Positions 8,476 through 16,927 of a stretch of DNA of 28,806 bases are shown here, piece by piece. The notes below the pieces were generated by a model. It searched no databases. It was given only the letters and a program-made list of their open reading frames with translations, and had not been told where the DNA came from. Position numbers and translations under genes: made by a program. The stretch's first letter is position 1. Every line of letters starts with the position of its first letter. The DNA comes from an uncultured Clostridia bacterium (GTDB lineage Bacteria > Bacillota > Clostridia > Christensenellales > UBA1242), in the NCBI GenBank assembly GCA_944372595.1, contig CALVZT010000002.1:1-28806 (forward strand), written 5' to 3'.

Positions 8476-11055
8476 ATGGCTATTTCACCAATGATGCAAC
8501 AATATCTCAACACAAAAGAGCAATATAAAGATTGCTTATTGTTTTATCGCCTAGGTGATTTTTATGAATTGTTTTATGAAGATGCAATTATTGCTTCAAG
8601 GGTACTTGATTTGACGTTAACTGGAAGAAATTGTGGAGTTGAAGACAAAGCACCAATGTGTGGAGTACCTTATCATGCGGCTGAGACATATATTTCACGA
8701 TTATTAAGCGAAGGATACAAAGTGGCGATCTGCGAACAATTAACAGAACCTACAAAAGGTAAAATAGTTGTAAGAGATGTTACAAGGGTTGTAACACCTG
8801 GAACAATTATGGATAGTAGTTTATTAGAAGACAAAAAAAATAATTATATTGTTTCTATTAGTCAAAATAATAATTCCATTGGCGTAGCTTATGCAGATAT
8901 TACTACTGGTGAATTTTGTGTATGCGAATATCAAGAAAATGCATATATCAAAACAAATGATTGCCTTAATCGTTTATCACCGAAAGAAATTATTGTTAAT
9001 GAACAAATGTATGAAAATAGTTCGTTTTTGCCTACATATAAAGCAGGGCAGTTGCCAAAATTTTCTAAATATTACGAATGGACATATGATTTATCTACTG
9101 CAATTGATACAATAACAAAACAATTAAATGTTAGCACAATATCAAGATATGATTATGCTCAAAAGACTTCGGCAATTTCGGCAGCTGGGGCATTAATTAA
9201 CTATTTAATTGAGACTCAAAAAAGAAGTCTTAGTCATATCAATAAGATTACACTTATCAAAGATAATGATTATATGTATCTTGATAATATTTCTATAAAA
9301 AATCTTGAACTTGTACAAACCAACAGAGAACAGAAAAAAAAGGGTTCTTTGCTTTGGGTTTTAGATTACACAAAGACAAGTATGGGAGCAAGACAATTAT
9401 ATAATTGGTTGTTACAGCCTTTACAGAATTCGAATGCTATAAATACTCGTCTTGATTGTGTTGAAGAATTATTTAATCATCCACAATATTTAGATGATAT
9501 CATAAGTGCGTTGAGCAATATTAGAGACATTCAAAGAATAGCTGGTAAAATTTCTTATGGCAATGTAATGCCAAAAGATTTAATTAGTTTGAAAGAGTCT
9601 TTAAATTTTGTTCCAGAATTAAAAAAGACTCTTAATTTGATAAATAATGCACATTTAAATAATTTATTATTAAATAGTGAGGATTGTAAAGCACTATCAA
9701 AATTTTTAGACAATGCAATAGCACCAGATTGTCCAGCATTATTAAGTGCAGGCGGATATATTAAAAATGGATTTAACAAAGAACTTGACGAATTAAGAGA
9801 TACATCAAATTCGGCAAAAATTTGGCTTGCTAATCTTGAAGCAAAAGAAAAAGAAGAGACAGGCATCAAAAATTTAAAAATTGGTTATACAAGAGTTTTT
9901 GGATATTATATTGAAGTAAATAAATCACAAGAAAATCTTGTTCCATTTAGATATCAAAGAAAACAAACTATTGCTAACCATGAACGTTTTATAACACCAG
10001 AACTTAAAGAGATTGAAGACAAAATCTTAAATTCGGAAGAATTAGCACAAAAATTAGAAAGCGATTTGTACAACAAAATAAAAGAATATTTATTATCTAT
10101 TGTTAGTACTTTACAAAGTACCGCTAATGATATTGCCACGATAGATTGTTATTCATCATTAGCAACTTGCGCAATTAAGAATAACTATTCTCGTCCGTTA
10201 ATTAACAATGAAATAACCTCGATTAATATTGTTGATGGTAGACATCCTGTTGTTGAAGTAGTAACCGGTAGAGAAAATTTTGTTCCTAATGATACAAATT
10301 TGACTGAAAGCAATAACACAATGATTATTACTGGACCTAATATGGCTGGTAAGAGTACATATATGAGGCAAGTTGCACTTATTACTTTGCTTGCTCATAT
10401 TGGCAGTTTTGTGCCGGCCAAGTCGGCTGAAATATGCATTTGTGATAGAATATTTACAAGAATCGGGGCTAGTGATGATTTAGCATATGGCCAAAGTACG
10501 TTTATGGTCGAGATGGTTGAGGTGTCAAACATTATTAATAATGCAACAAATAAAAGTCTGTTAATTTTAGACGAAGTTGGCAGAGGTACATCAACTTACG
10601 ACGGATTAAGTATTGCTTGGGCAGTAATAGAATATATTGTCAATAATATTAAAGCAAAAACTTTGTTTGCAACTCATTATCATGAACTTACTCAACTTGA
10701 AGGTAAGTTAGATGGAGTTAAAAATTATAGAATATCGGTAAAGGAATTTAATAACAGTATAATATTTTTACGAAAAATTGTTCGTGGAGGAGCAAATAAA
10801 AGTTTTGGTATTGAAGTTGCTTCTCTTGCAGGTATTTATGATGAAATTATAAAAAGGGCAAAAGTTATATTGTCCGATATTGAAAAAACTGGTATTAATT
10901 TGACAAATGATGTAGTAGAAAACAAGCCAGTTGCTTCCAATAATAATATAGAAATTATTAATATATTAAAAGAATTAAATATTGAAACGTTGAGTCCGTT
11001 AGTAGCTTTTGAAATATTATCTGATTTAATACAAAAAGCCAAAAAGGAGTTGTAA
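8476..11055 (+). CDS. mutS: DNA mismatch repair protein MutS
   Basis: Mismatch sensor of 859 residues, normal length for MutS1. The mismatch-wedge Phe29-x-Glu31 motif (GDFYELF) is intact. The core, lever and clamp domains follow, then the ABC-type ATPase with Walker A TGPNMAGKST (619-628), Walker B LLILDEVGRGTSTYDG and the FATHYHEL segment. A helix-turn-helix dimer contact (VASLAGIYDEIIKRAK) and a short C-terminal tail end the protein. GGAG lies seven bases before the ATG. The gene starts two bases after miaB and is followed by mutL three bases after its stop, so it is clearly part of the same operon. Confidence 0.98.
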   Translation: MAISPMMQQYLNTKEQYKDCLLFYRLGDFYELFYEDAIIASRVLDLTLTGRNCGVEDKAPMCGVPYHAAETYISRLLSEGYKVAICEQLTEPTKGKIVVRDVTRVVTPGTIMDSSLLEDKKNNYIVSISQNNNSIGVAYADITTGEFCVCEYQENAYIKTNDCLNRLSPKEIIVNEQMYENSSFLPTYKAGQLPKFSKYYEWTYDLSTAIDTITKQLNVSTISRYDYAQKTSAISAAGALINYLIETQKRSLSHINKITLIKDNDYMYLDNISIKNLELVQTNREQKKKGSLLWVLDYTKTSMGARQLYNWLLQPLQNSNAINTRLDCVEELFNHPQYLDDIISALSNIRDIQRIAGKISYGNVMPKDLISLKESLNFVPELKKTLNLINNAHLNNLLLNSEDCKALSKFLDNAIAPDCPALLSAGGYIKNGFNKELDELRDTSNSAKIWLANLEAKEKEETGIKNLKIGYTRVFGYYIEVNKSQENLVPFRYQRKQTIANHERFITPELKEIEDKILNSEELAQKLESDLYNKIKEYLLSIVSTLQSTANDIATIDCYSSLATCAIKNNYSRPLINNEITSINIVDGRHPVVEVVTGRENFVPNDTNLTESNNTMIITGPNMAGKSTYMRQVALITLLAHIGSFVPAKSAEICICDRIFTRIGASDDLAYGQSTFMVEMVEVSNIINNATNKSLLILDEVGRGTSTYDGLSIAWAVIEYIVNNIKAKTLFATHYHELTQLEGKLDGVKNYRISVKEFNNSIIFLRKIVRGGANKSFGIEVASLAGIYDEIIKRAKVILSDIEKTGINLTNDVVENKPVASNNNIEIINILKELNIETLSPLVAFEILSDLIQKAKKEL

Positions 11056-11058
11056 TTA

Positions 11059-12900
11059 ATGGCAAAAATTAATCTATTAGACAAAACTATATACAATCGA
11101 ATTGCCGCAGGAGAGGTGGTGGAGAGACCAAGTTCTATTGTTAAAGAATGTGTTGAAAATAGTTTAGACGCTAATGCAACCAGTATTTGTGTCGAAATTA
11201 AAAATGGTGGCATTAAACAAATAATTATTTCTGACAATGGAGATGGTATAGAATATTCGGAGTTAAAGAAAGTTTTTATGCCTCATGCAACGAGTAAAAT
11301 TAGTTCTGTCGAAGATTTGGACAAAATATGTACGCTTGGTTTTAGAGGGGAAGCATTGGCTAGTATTGGTAGTGTAAGTATGGTCAATGTTAAATCAAAG
11401 TATAAAGAAAGTGAAATGGGTGGCCAAATAAATATGAATGGGGGAGAGATATCAAACCCAGAACCTTTTGGTTGCCCAACTGGAACTACTATAACTGTAA
11501 AAAATTTATTTTACAACGTTCCAGCAAGAGCAAAATTTTTGAGAAGTGAAAAAACAGAAGAGGCCCAAATAACTAATCTTATGAGTAGATTTATTTTAGC
11601 CAATCCATCTGTTAATTTTAAGTATATTGTTAATGATAAAATTATTTATCAAACGATTGGCAAAACTCTTCTTGATGCTATATATGTAATATATGGTAAA
11701 GAAATTGCTAATAATTTATTGCCTATTAATATTAAAAATAACGACATATCATTAAATGGTTATGTTTGTAAACCTGTATATGCAAAACCAAACAAAACAT
11801 ATCAAACACTAGTAATTAATGGCAGATATGTTAATAATAATATAATTTCAACTGCTGTTTATAGCGCTTTTGAAAACTATTTACTAAAAAACAAATATCC
11901 TTTATTTATTCTTCATTTACAAATTCCATTTGATCAAATTGATGTTAATGTGCATCCTAATAAGATGGACGTTAAGTTTGAAAATTCAAACAAAGTATTT
12001 GGAATTGTACTAAATGCAGTATCACAAGCCCTTTTAAATGCTAATAATATTGTTGATGTTGTTGAAGAAGATAAGGTTGATAATATTAATCAATCTACAA
12101 AATTAAACGAAGTAGCAAACGGAATAAGTTTTAATACACAATCTTTTAATAAAATAACCGACCCAAGTGAAATATTTAATGCAATAAAACCTGTGATAAT
12201 TTCAAAAGAACCAACTCAAAATATCACTTTAAAACAGGAAGATAGTATATTTACCAAATTAGACAAACAAGATTATATAAAAAATGAATTTAATAATCAA
12301 TCATCTATATTCGATAATTTAAAAAGTGATAAATCTTATAAATATGTAGGAACATTATTTAATACGTATAATATAATTGAATTTGAAAATAATGCATACA
12401 TCATTGATCAACATGCGGCACATGAAAGATTACTTTATCAATCATATACCGAAAATTATAATACTGGTACGCCAGTAATCCAAGATTTGTTAGTACCATA
12501 TATATTTAAAGTAAATTATAATGAAAAGCAATTTATTAATGATAACATATCAGAATTTAAAAAGTTAGGCTTTGATATCGAAGAATTTGGTATGCAAGAT
12601 TATAAACTCAATTCTGTTCCGTTAATATTACAAGATATCAACGTAAAAACGTTTATTGATGATGTGCTTAATAATTTAGATTTTGTATCAAAAGATGCTC
12701 TTCAAATAAAAAATTTTTTAGCAACAAAAGCGTGTAAGGCAGCAGTAAAAGGTGGTCAAAAATTAACTGATAATGAGATAAATAAGTTAATGGATGAAAT
12801 TATATCAACAAAAACACCTTTATTGTGTCCTCATGGACGACCTATTGTTATCAAAATAACTATTCAAGAATTAGAAAAATGGTTCAAAAGGATTGTTTAA
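11059..12900 (+). CDS. mutL: DNA mismatch repair protein MutL
   Basis: GHKL ATPase of 613 residues that couples MutS to strand removal. The N-terminal ATPase has ENSLDANAT, SDNGDGI, GFRGEALASI and NVPARAKFL. After a variable linker (about 330-425), the C-terminal dimerisation/endonuclease domain carries DQHAAHE (450-456), ACKAAVKGG and CPHGRP. Possession of DQHA-xx-E and CPHGRP indicates the nicking type of MutL found in bacteria without MutH. The distal glutamate of the DQHA(x)2E(x)4E motif is Gln461. AAGGAG precedes the ATG by nine bases. The TAA stop shares its last base with the miaA ATG. Confidence 0.97.
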   Translation: MAKINLLDKTIYNRIAAGEVVERPSSIVKECVENSLDANATSICVEIKNGGIKQIIISDNGDGIEYSELKKVFMPHATSKISSVEDLDKICTLGFRGEALASIGSVSMVNVKSKYKESEMGGQINMNGGEISNPEPFGCPTGTTITVKNLFYNVPARAKFLRSEKTEEAQITNLMSRFILANPSVNFKYIVNDKIIYQTIGKTLLDAIYVIYGKEIANNLLPINIKNNDISLNGYVCKPVYAKPNKTYQTLVINGRYVNNNIISTAVYSAFENYLLKNKYPLFILHLQIPFDQIDVNVHPNKMDVKFENSNKVFGIVLNAVSQALLNANNIVDVVEEDKVDNINQSTKLNEVANGISFNTQSFNKITDPSEIFNAIKPVIISKEPTQNITLKQEDSIFTKLDKQDYIKNEFNNQSSIFDNLKSDKSYKYVGTLFNTYNIIEFENNAYIIDQHAAHERLLYQSYTENYNTGTPVIQDLLVPYIFKVNYNEKQFINDNISEFKKLGFDIEEFGMQDYKLNSVPLILQDINVKTFIDDVLNNLDFVSKDALQIKNFLATKACKAAVKGGQKLTDNEINKLMDEIISTKTPLLCPHGRPIVIKITIQELEKWFKRIV

Positions 12901-13790
12901 TGTACGATTTAATTGTTATAGCTGGACCAACAGCAAGTGGTAAAAGTGAATTAGGAATTAAAGTTGCTAAACAAATTAATGGTGAAATAATATCTGCTGA
13001 TTCTATGCAAATTTATAAATATTTAGATATCGGTACCGCAAAAATAACCAACGATGAAATGCAAGGAATTAAACATTATAATATTGATGTTATTGAACCG
13101 ACTGATAGTTATACGGTAGATGATTTTGTTAAGAGTGCTAACACATATATTGATAACATTAAAAGTAAAGGTAAAGTACCAATAATTGTTGGCGGTACAG
13201 GAATGTATATCAAAGCATTATTGTATGATTATAATTTTGCTAAGACTAATAAAAATGATACAATCAGGCAAAAATATCAACAACTTCTAGAACAATATGG
13301 TAATGAATATGTTCATAATATTTTAAAAGGATATGATGAACAACTAGCAAATACCATTCATCCTAATGCAACAAAAAGGGTAGTACGTGCATTAGAAATT
13401 ATTGAGTCTGGCGGTAAAATCAATCAAAATCAAAACACATTAAAGTATAATGCTTTAATTATTATTATTAACCCCAATAGAGATGAGTTGTATAAAAAAA
13501 TTAATATGCGTGTAGATAAAATGATTGAAAGCGGATTAATTGATGAAACAAAGAAAGTTTTAAAATTTGTACCCCGTAATAGTCAATCAATGTCAGCTAT
13601 TGGTTACAAAGAACTTTTTCCTTATATTGACGGTATAAAAACCTTAGATGAATGCGTGGAAAAATTAAAACAATTAACTAGAAATTATGCCAAAAGACAA
13701 ATAACATATTTCAAATCTTTTCAAACTGCTATTTTTGTTACAACAGCAGATGAAGGTTATAAAAGGATAATTGAAGAATATGGTAAGTGA
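12900..13790 (+). CDS. miaA: tRNA dimethylallyltransferase MiaA
   Basis: Transfers the dimethylallyl group to A37 of tRNAs reading UNN codons; its product is the substrate of MiaB, encoded two genes upstream in the same operon. The 296-residue protein starts at ATG 12900 (MYDLIVIAGPTASGKSELG), where the P-loop GPTASGKS sits at the usual position. Further family motifs are EIISADSMQIYKYLDIGTAK, IVGGTGMYIKALLYD, TKRVVRALEI and the C-terminal RNYAKRQITYFK. AAAGGATT lies before the ATG. A longer in-frame reading from 12825 only translates the end of mutL and is rejected. It overlaps mutL by one base and the next gene by 11 bases. Confidence 0.97.
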   Translation: MYDLIVIAGPTASGKSELGIKVAKQINGEIISADSMQIYKYLDIGTAKITNDEMQGIKHYNIDVIEPTDSYTVDDFVKSANTYIDNIKSKGKVPIIVGGTGMYIKALLYDYNFAKTNKNDTIRQKYQQLLEQYGNEYVHNILKGYDEQLANTIHPNATKRVVRALEIIESGGKINQNQNTLKYNALIIIINPNRDELYKKINMRVDKMIESGLIDETKKVLKFVPRNSQSMSAIGYKELFPYIDGIKTLDECVEKLKQLTRNYAKRQITYFKSFQTAIFVTTADEGYKRIIEEYGK

Positions 13791-15006
13791 ACAAATTGAA
13801 GAATTAATTGCAAAAGCAGAAAAAAAATGTCAAGATACTTTTCAAAAATTACAAAGAGTCGCTTTGTTTAATCAAGAAAAAGTTTTGAATGCATTTAAAA
13901 ATAATAGGGTTGGTTTAAGAAATTTTGCAGGTACTACTGGTTATGGCTATGATGATATAGGTAGAGATACTTTAAATACGATATTTGCCGAAGTTTTTGG
14001 TGGGGAAGATGCAATCGTATCTCCCAATATTACTTGTGGTTCACATGCATTAAAAATTGCTTTGTTTGGCTTGTTACGACCAGGCGAAACAATGCTTAGT
14101 ATTTCTGGGAAACCTTATGATACATTAGATGATACGATTTTTGGAACAAATAAAGATTTAGGAAGCCTTCGTGACTGGCAGATAAGTTATAAACAAATTG
14201 ATTTGATTGATGGTTATTTTGATGAAACAAAAATTTTGAATGAAGTTAAAAATAATCCAGCAATTATATATATCCAGCGTTCAAAAGGTTATGAGTGGCG
14301 AGATGCTTTATCTATCAAGTCAATTGAGAATATTATCAATAAAATTAGAAAAATTAATACTCAATCTCCAATTGTTGTTGATAATTGTTATGGCGAATTC
14401 GTTGACACTGTTGAGCCAACTCAGGTTGGAGCGAATATTATAATTGGTTCATTAATCAAAAATCCAGGTGGGGGATTAGCACCAACGGGCGGATATATTG
14501 TTGGAGATAAAAATTTAATTGAAAAAATATCTGCTTCATATACTTCACCTTCTTTGTTAAAGGAAGTTGGCTCTTATGAGTTTGGATATAGACTATTTTA
14601 TCAAGGATTATTTTTAGCACCTCATACCGTATTGCAATCTCTCAAAGGTTCAGCATTTATTGGTTGTGTGCTTGAAGATTTAGGGTATGAAGTAATGCCA
14701 AAAGCTAATGCTGACATGTATGATATTATTAGAAGCATTAAATTTAAGAAAAAAGATGAATTAATTGCCTTTTGTCAAGAAATTCAAAAAAACAGCCCGG
14801 TAGATAGTTTTGTTTTTCCTGAACCATGGGATATGCCAGGTTATAATCATCAAGTCATTATGGCAGCAGGAACATTTGTACTAGGTTCTTCAATTGAACT
14901 TAGTTGTGATGCTCCAATAAAAGAACCATATGTATTATATTTGCAAGGCGGTCTCACTTATGAGCATATTGTAATAGCACTCAAAGAATGCTTAAAAAAA
15001 TTATAA
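13780..15006 (+). CDS. YnbB-like PLP-dependent enzyme (methionine gamma-lyase family, PF06838 type)
   Basis: A PLP fold-type I protein of about 408 residues resembling B. subtilis YnbB and the 'methionine gamma-lyase family' usually encoded after miaA/hfq in Bacillota. Visible family features are NFAGTTGYGYDDIGRDTL, the nucleotide-binding-like VSPNITCGSHALKIALFG, the aspartate strand VVDNCYGEF, and the Schiff-base lysine in GSLIKNPGGGLAPTGGYI. The substrate is unknown; C-S lyase activity is a family-level inference. ATG 13780 overlaps the miaA end. A TTG at 13771 is better placed behind an AAAGGA Shine-Dalgarno and may be the true start, adding three residues. No hfq gene lies between it and miaA. 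A bidirectional terminator follows immediately. Confidence 0.88.
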   Translation: MVSEQIEELIAKAEKKCQDTFQKLQRVALFNQEKVLNAFKNNRVGLRNFAGTTGYGYDDIGRDTLNTIFAEVFGGEDAIVSPNITCGSHALKIALFGLLRPGETMLSISGKPYDTLDDTIFGTNKDLGSLRDWQISYKQIDLIDGYFDETKILNEVKNNPAIIYIQRSKGYEWRDALSIKSIENIINKIRKINTQSPIVVDNCYGEFVDTVEPTQVGANIIIGSLIKNPGGGLAPTGGYIVGDKNLIEKISASYTSPSLLKEVGSYEFGYRLFYQGLFLAPHTVLQSLKGSAFIGCVLEDLGYEVMPKANADMYDIIRSIKFKKKDELIAFCQEIQKNSPVDSFVFPEPWDMPGYNHQVIMAAGTFVLGSSIELSCDAPIKEPYVLYLQGGLTYEHIVIALKECLKKL

Positions 15007-15043
15007 AAAAATGTGTCAAATATTAATTTGGCACATTTTATTT
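15007..15043. terminator. Bidirectional terminator between the ynbB-like gene and lexA
   Basis: Stem ATGTGTCAAAT (15011-15021) / ATTTGGCACAT (15026-15036) with one G-T/A-C step and a 4-base ATTA loop. It is flanked by A-runs on the left and T-runs on the right, so it can stop transcription from both convergent genes. Confidence 0.85.
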
Positions 15044-15056
15044 GTATTTTGTGATA

Positions 15057-15659
15057 TTAAATCTTTCTTATTAATCCTATAACTTTGCCTAATATATCAA
15101 CGTTAAAGCAATATATTGGCTCCATAGAGGAATTTTCAGGTTGTAAACGAATGTGATTTTCTTCTTTATAAAATCTTTTTACTGTTGCATTACCATTAAT
15201 CATAGCAACAACAATGTCGGTATTGTCAGCATAATTTTGTTGTTTAACAATGACTTTATCGCCATCAAATATTCCAGCTTCTATCATACTGTCACCTTTG
15301 ATTGTTAACATAAAAAGTCCTTCGCCTTTGAACAAATTTTGAGAAAATTCAAATTGGTCTTCAAAATTTTCGTATGCTAATATTGGTTTACCAGCAGCAA
15401 CTGTTCCTATTAATGGAATAGTTGTGATTTTATTTTCCTGTGTATTTATTGGTTTATTAACTTCTATGGCACGATTCTTTTTGCCAGTACGTTTAATTTT
15501 TCCTTGTTCTTCTAACAAATTAAGATAATATGCAACAGTTGATGTTGAAGTTACTCCCATTTCACTTGCCATCTCTCGTACCGTTGGAGGATATCCTTTT
15601 TCTTTGAGATATATATTTATTACCCTCATTAATTTATCTAATGTATCGTCAATCTTCAT
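15057..15659 (-). CDS. lexA: SOS repressor LexA
   Basis: A 200-residue repressor and self-cleaving serine protease of the SOS response. The N-terminal winged helix (1-65; GYPPTVREMASEMGV, TVAYYLNLLEEQGKI) binds operators. The S24 domain has the A89-G90 cleavage site (GTVAAGKP), Ser124 (KGDSMIEAG) and Lys161 (ATVKRF). I start it at 15659 because TAGGAG lies five bases upstream. A longer in-frame reading from a TTG at 15704 would translate the leader and the -10 region. The promoter overlaps a near-perfect Gram-positive LexA box, so it is autoregulated. Convergent with the ynbB-like gene. Confidence 0.97.
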   Translation of the reverse strand: MKIDDTLDKLMRVINIYLKEKGYPPTVREMASEMGVTSTSTVAYYLNLLEEQGKIKRTGKKNRAIEVNKPINTQENKITTIPLIGTVAAGKPILAYENFEDQFEFSQNLFKGEGLFMLTIKGDSMIEAGIFDGDKVIVKQQNYADNTDIVVAMINGNATVKRFYKEENHIRLQPENSSMEPIYCFNVDILGKVIGLIRKI

Positions 15660-15692
15660 TTTTGCTCCTAAAATAATCAATATCGTACTTTG

Positions 15693-15721
15693 ATAATAAC
15701 ACAAAATTTAAAGATTGTCAA
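15693..15721 (-). promoter_or_regulatory. lexA promoter
   Basis: On the minus strand, perfect TTGACA (15721-15716), a 17-base spacer, and TATTAT (15698-15693). Transcription would start near 15686, giving a leader of about 27 bases with an AGGAG ribosome site before the lexA ATG. Confidence 0.85.
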
Positions 15722-15732
15722 ACATTTGTTCG
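15719..15732. promoter_or_regulatory. LexA operator (SOS box)
   Basis: Read on the lexA strand, the site is CGAACAAATGTTTG. It matches the Bacillota consensus CGAAC-N4-GTTCG at nine of the ten specified positions, and it overlaps the first three bases of the lexA -35. It also sits just one base past the stop codon of the upstream recombinase gene. It is the only box of this quality I found in the window. Confidence 0.85.
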
Positions 15733-15733
15733 G

Positions 15734-16783
15734 TTATTTATTGTCGCTTTTTCTTAACTGAACTTTATCAGCAGCCGAACGTCTGATTTGCTCGCTCATT
15801 GCAGCATAGTGTTTTTTGGTTGTATTAACATCTTTATGGCCTAAAACTTCTGCAACTACATAAATATCTTGAGTTTTTCTATATAAATTTGTACCATAAG
15901 TACTTCTTAATTTGTGAGGAGTAATTTTTTTGAGTGGGGTAATGGCGGTACTATATTTTTTAACTAATTTTTCAATTGCTCTTACTGACATTCGCTTATT
16001 TTGCATTGAGATAAATAATGCTTTTTCATTAGGGTCAAGATTTGGATTGCAATCTCTATATTCCATATAATCATTTATGGCGGTTGCAACTTCATCAGAA
16101 AAATATAGTATCGATTGATTTCCACCTTTGCGAGTTACTTTAAAACTATTGTTTTTAAAGTCAAAATCATCTACATTTAATCCGACACATTCACTTATAC
16201 GTATTCCTGTACCAAGTAAAAGTGTTAATATTGCAACATCTCTTATATTTGTATGTTTGTTATATAATTGTTGTTTTCTTGTGAGTAGATATGGACTTTC
16301 GGCTTGATTGATTAAGTCTTCGACTTCATCTTCTTCAAGTCTTATTATAGGTTTATCATGTATTTTTGGAGTTTCTACTTTGCTTGCAACATTGCAAACA
16401 AGTTTATCTCGGTTAAAAAAGTATTTAAATAAACTTCTTATTGCAGCAAGTTTTCTTGATTTGCCTTTTTCTCCGTTTTTATATTCTTTGCCTTGGTATC
16501 GATAATATGATAAATATGACAAAAAAGATTCAACGTCTAATGCGCTAACTTTATTTAAATCTTCGATTGTGATGTCTTTAATATTTTTATGAAATCTGCG
16601 TTTTGATAAAAAATCGAGAAAAACACTAATGTCCATTGCATAATTTACCCTTGTTAAAGGTGATGTTCTATTCTCAATACCAACAAAATATTCGTAACAA
16701 AATTCCGGCAATTCGTCGATATATTTATACAATGTTTCGATATTTTTAATATTTCTTTCATCAAAATATGTCTTGTTTTTCAT
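15734..16783 (-). CDS. Tyrosine recombinase, XerC/XerD-like
   Basis: Site-specific recombinase of about 349 residues with a SAM-like core-binding domain (about 20-140) and a catalytic domain. Visible catalytic elements are Arg in GTGIRISE, Lys in VTRKGGN, H-x-x-R in TPHKLRSTYGTNLY, His in LGHKD, and the nucleophilic Tyr in TTKKHYAA. All are present, so it should be active. It is somewhat longer than the ~300 residues of XerC/D. Placement beside lexA with no phage or plasmid genes suggests a chromosomal resident (dimer resolution or a lineage-specific role) rather than a phage integrase, but this is inference. No Shine-Dalgarno precedes either ATG (16789 or 16783). I prefer 16783 because it lies exactly six bases after TATAAT. 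Confidence 0.85.
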   Translation of the reverse strand: MKNKTYFDERNIKNIETLYKYIDELPEFCYEYFVGIENRTSPLTRVNYAMDISVFLDFLSKRRFHKNIKDITIEDLNKVSALDVESFLSYLSYYRYQGKEYKNGEKGKSRKLAAIRSLFKYFFNRDKLVCNVASKVETPKIHDKPIIRLEEDEVEDLINQAESPYLLTRKQQLYNKHTNIRDVAILTLLLGTGIRISECVGLNVDDFDFKNNSFKVTRKGGNQSILYFSDEVATAINDYMEYRDCNPNLDPNEKALFISMQNKRMSVRAIEKLVKKYSTAITPLKKITPHKLRSTYGTNLYRKTQDIYVVAEVLGHKDVNTTKKHYAAMSEQIRRSAADKVQLRKSDNK

Positions 16784-16789
16784 ACCCAT

Positions 16790-16817
16790 ATTATAACACT
16801 TTTATAAAAATAAACAA
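16790..16817 (-). promoter_or_regulatory. Promoter of the tyrosine recombinase gene (leaderless type)
   Basis: On the minus strand, TTGTTT (16817-16812), a 16-base spacer, and extended -10 TGTTATAAT ending at 16790. The -10 is followed by six bases and then ATG 16783, the same geometry as at miaB and the YgjP gene. Confidence 0.65.
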
Positions 16818-16871
16818 ATTATTAATTATACTTTTTAATAATAAAAATGATGCTATATGACATTAATATAA

Positions 16872-16900
16872 TTGACAAATGAACACAAAAATAATATCAT
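16872..16900 (+). promoter_or_regulatory. serS promoter
   Basis: TTGACA (16872-16877), a 17-base spacer, and TATCAT (16895-16900). The leader is only about 20 bases and holds the TTTTAGGAG ribosome site; there is no room for a T-box riboswitch. Confidence 0.75.
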
Positions 16901-16927
16901 ATTATTAGTATTTTAGGAGCAAAAATT

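Noticed and set aside
12825..12899. Longer MiaA reading frame
   Set aside because: It lies inside the mutL 3' end, and the P-loop would be displaced; ATG 12900 has its own ribosome site.
15660..15704. Longer LexA from an upstream TTG
   Set aside because: The extra codons run through the -10 and leader, while ATG 15659 has a well-spaced AGGAG and gives the standard LexA N-terminus.
15734..16783. Integrase marking a prophage or integrative element
   Set aside because: The neighbours are all housekeeping genes and no attachment repeats or phage genes are seen; a chromosomal Xer-like recombinase is the simpler reading.
16801..16927. T-box riboswitch upstream of serS
   Set aside because: No specifier stem, T-box sequence or terminator/antiterminator is visible, and the predicted leader is only about 20 bases.
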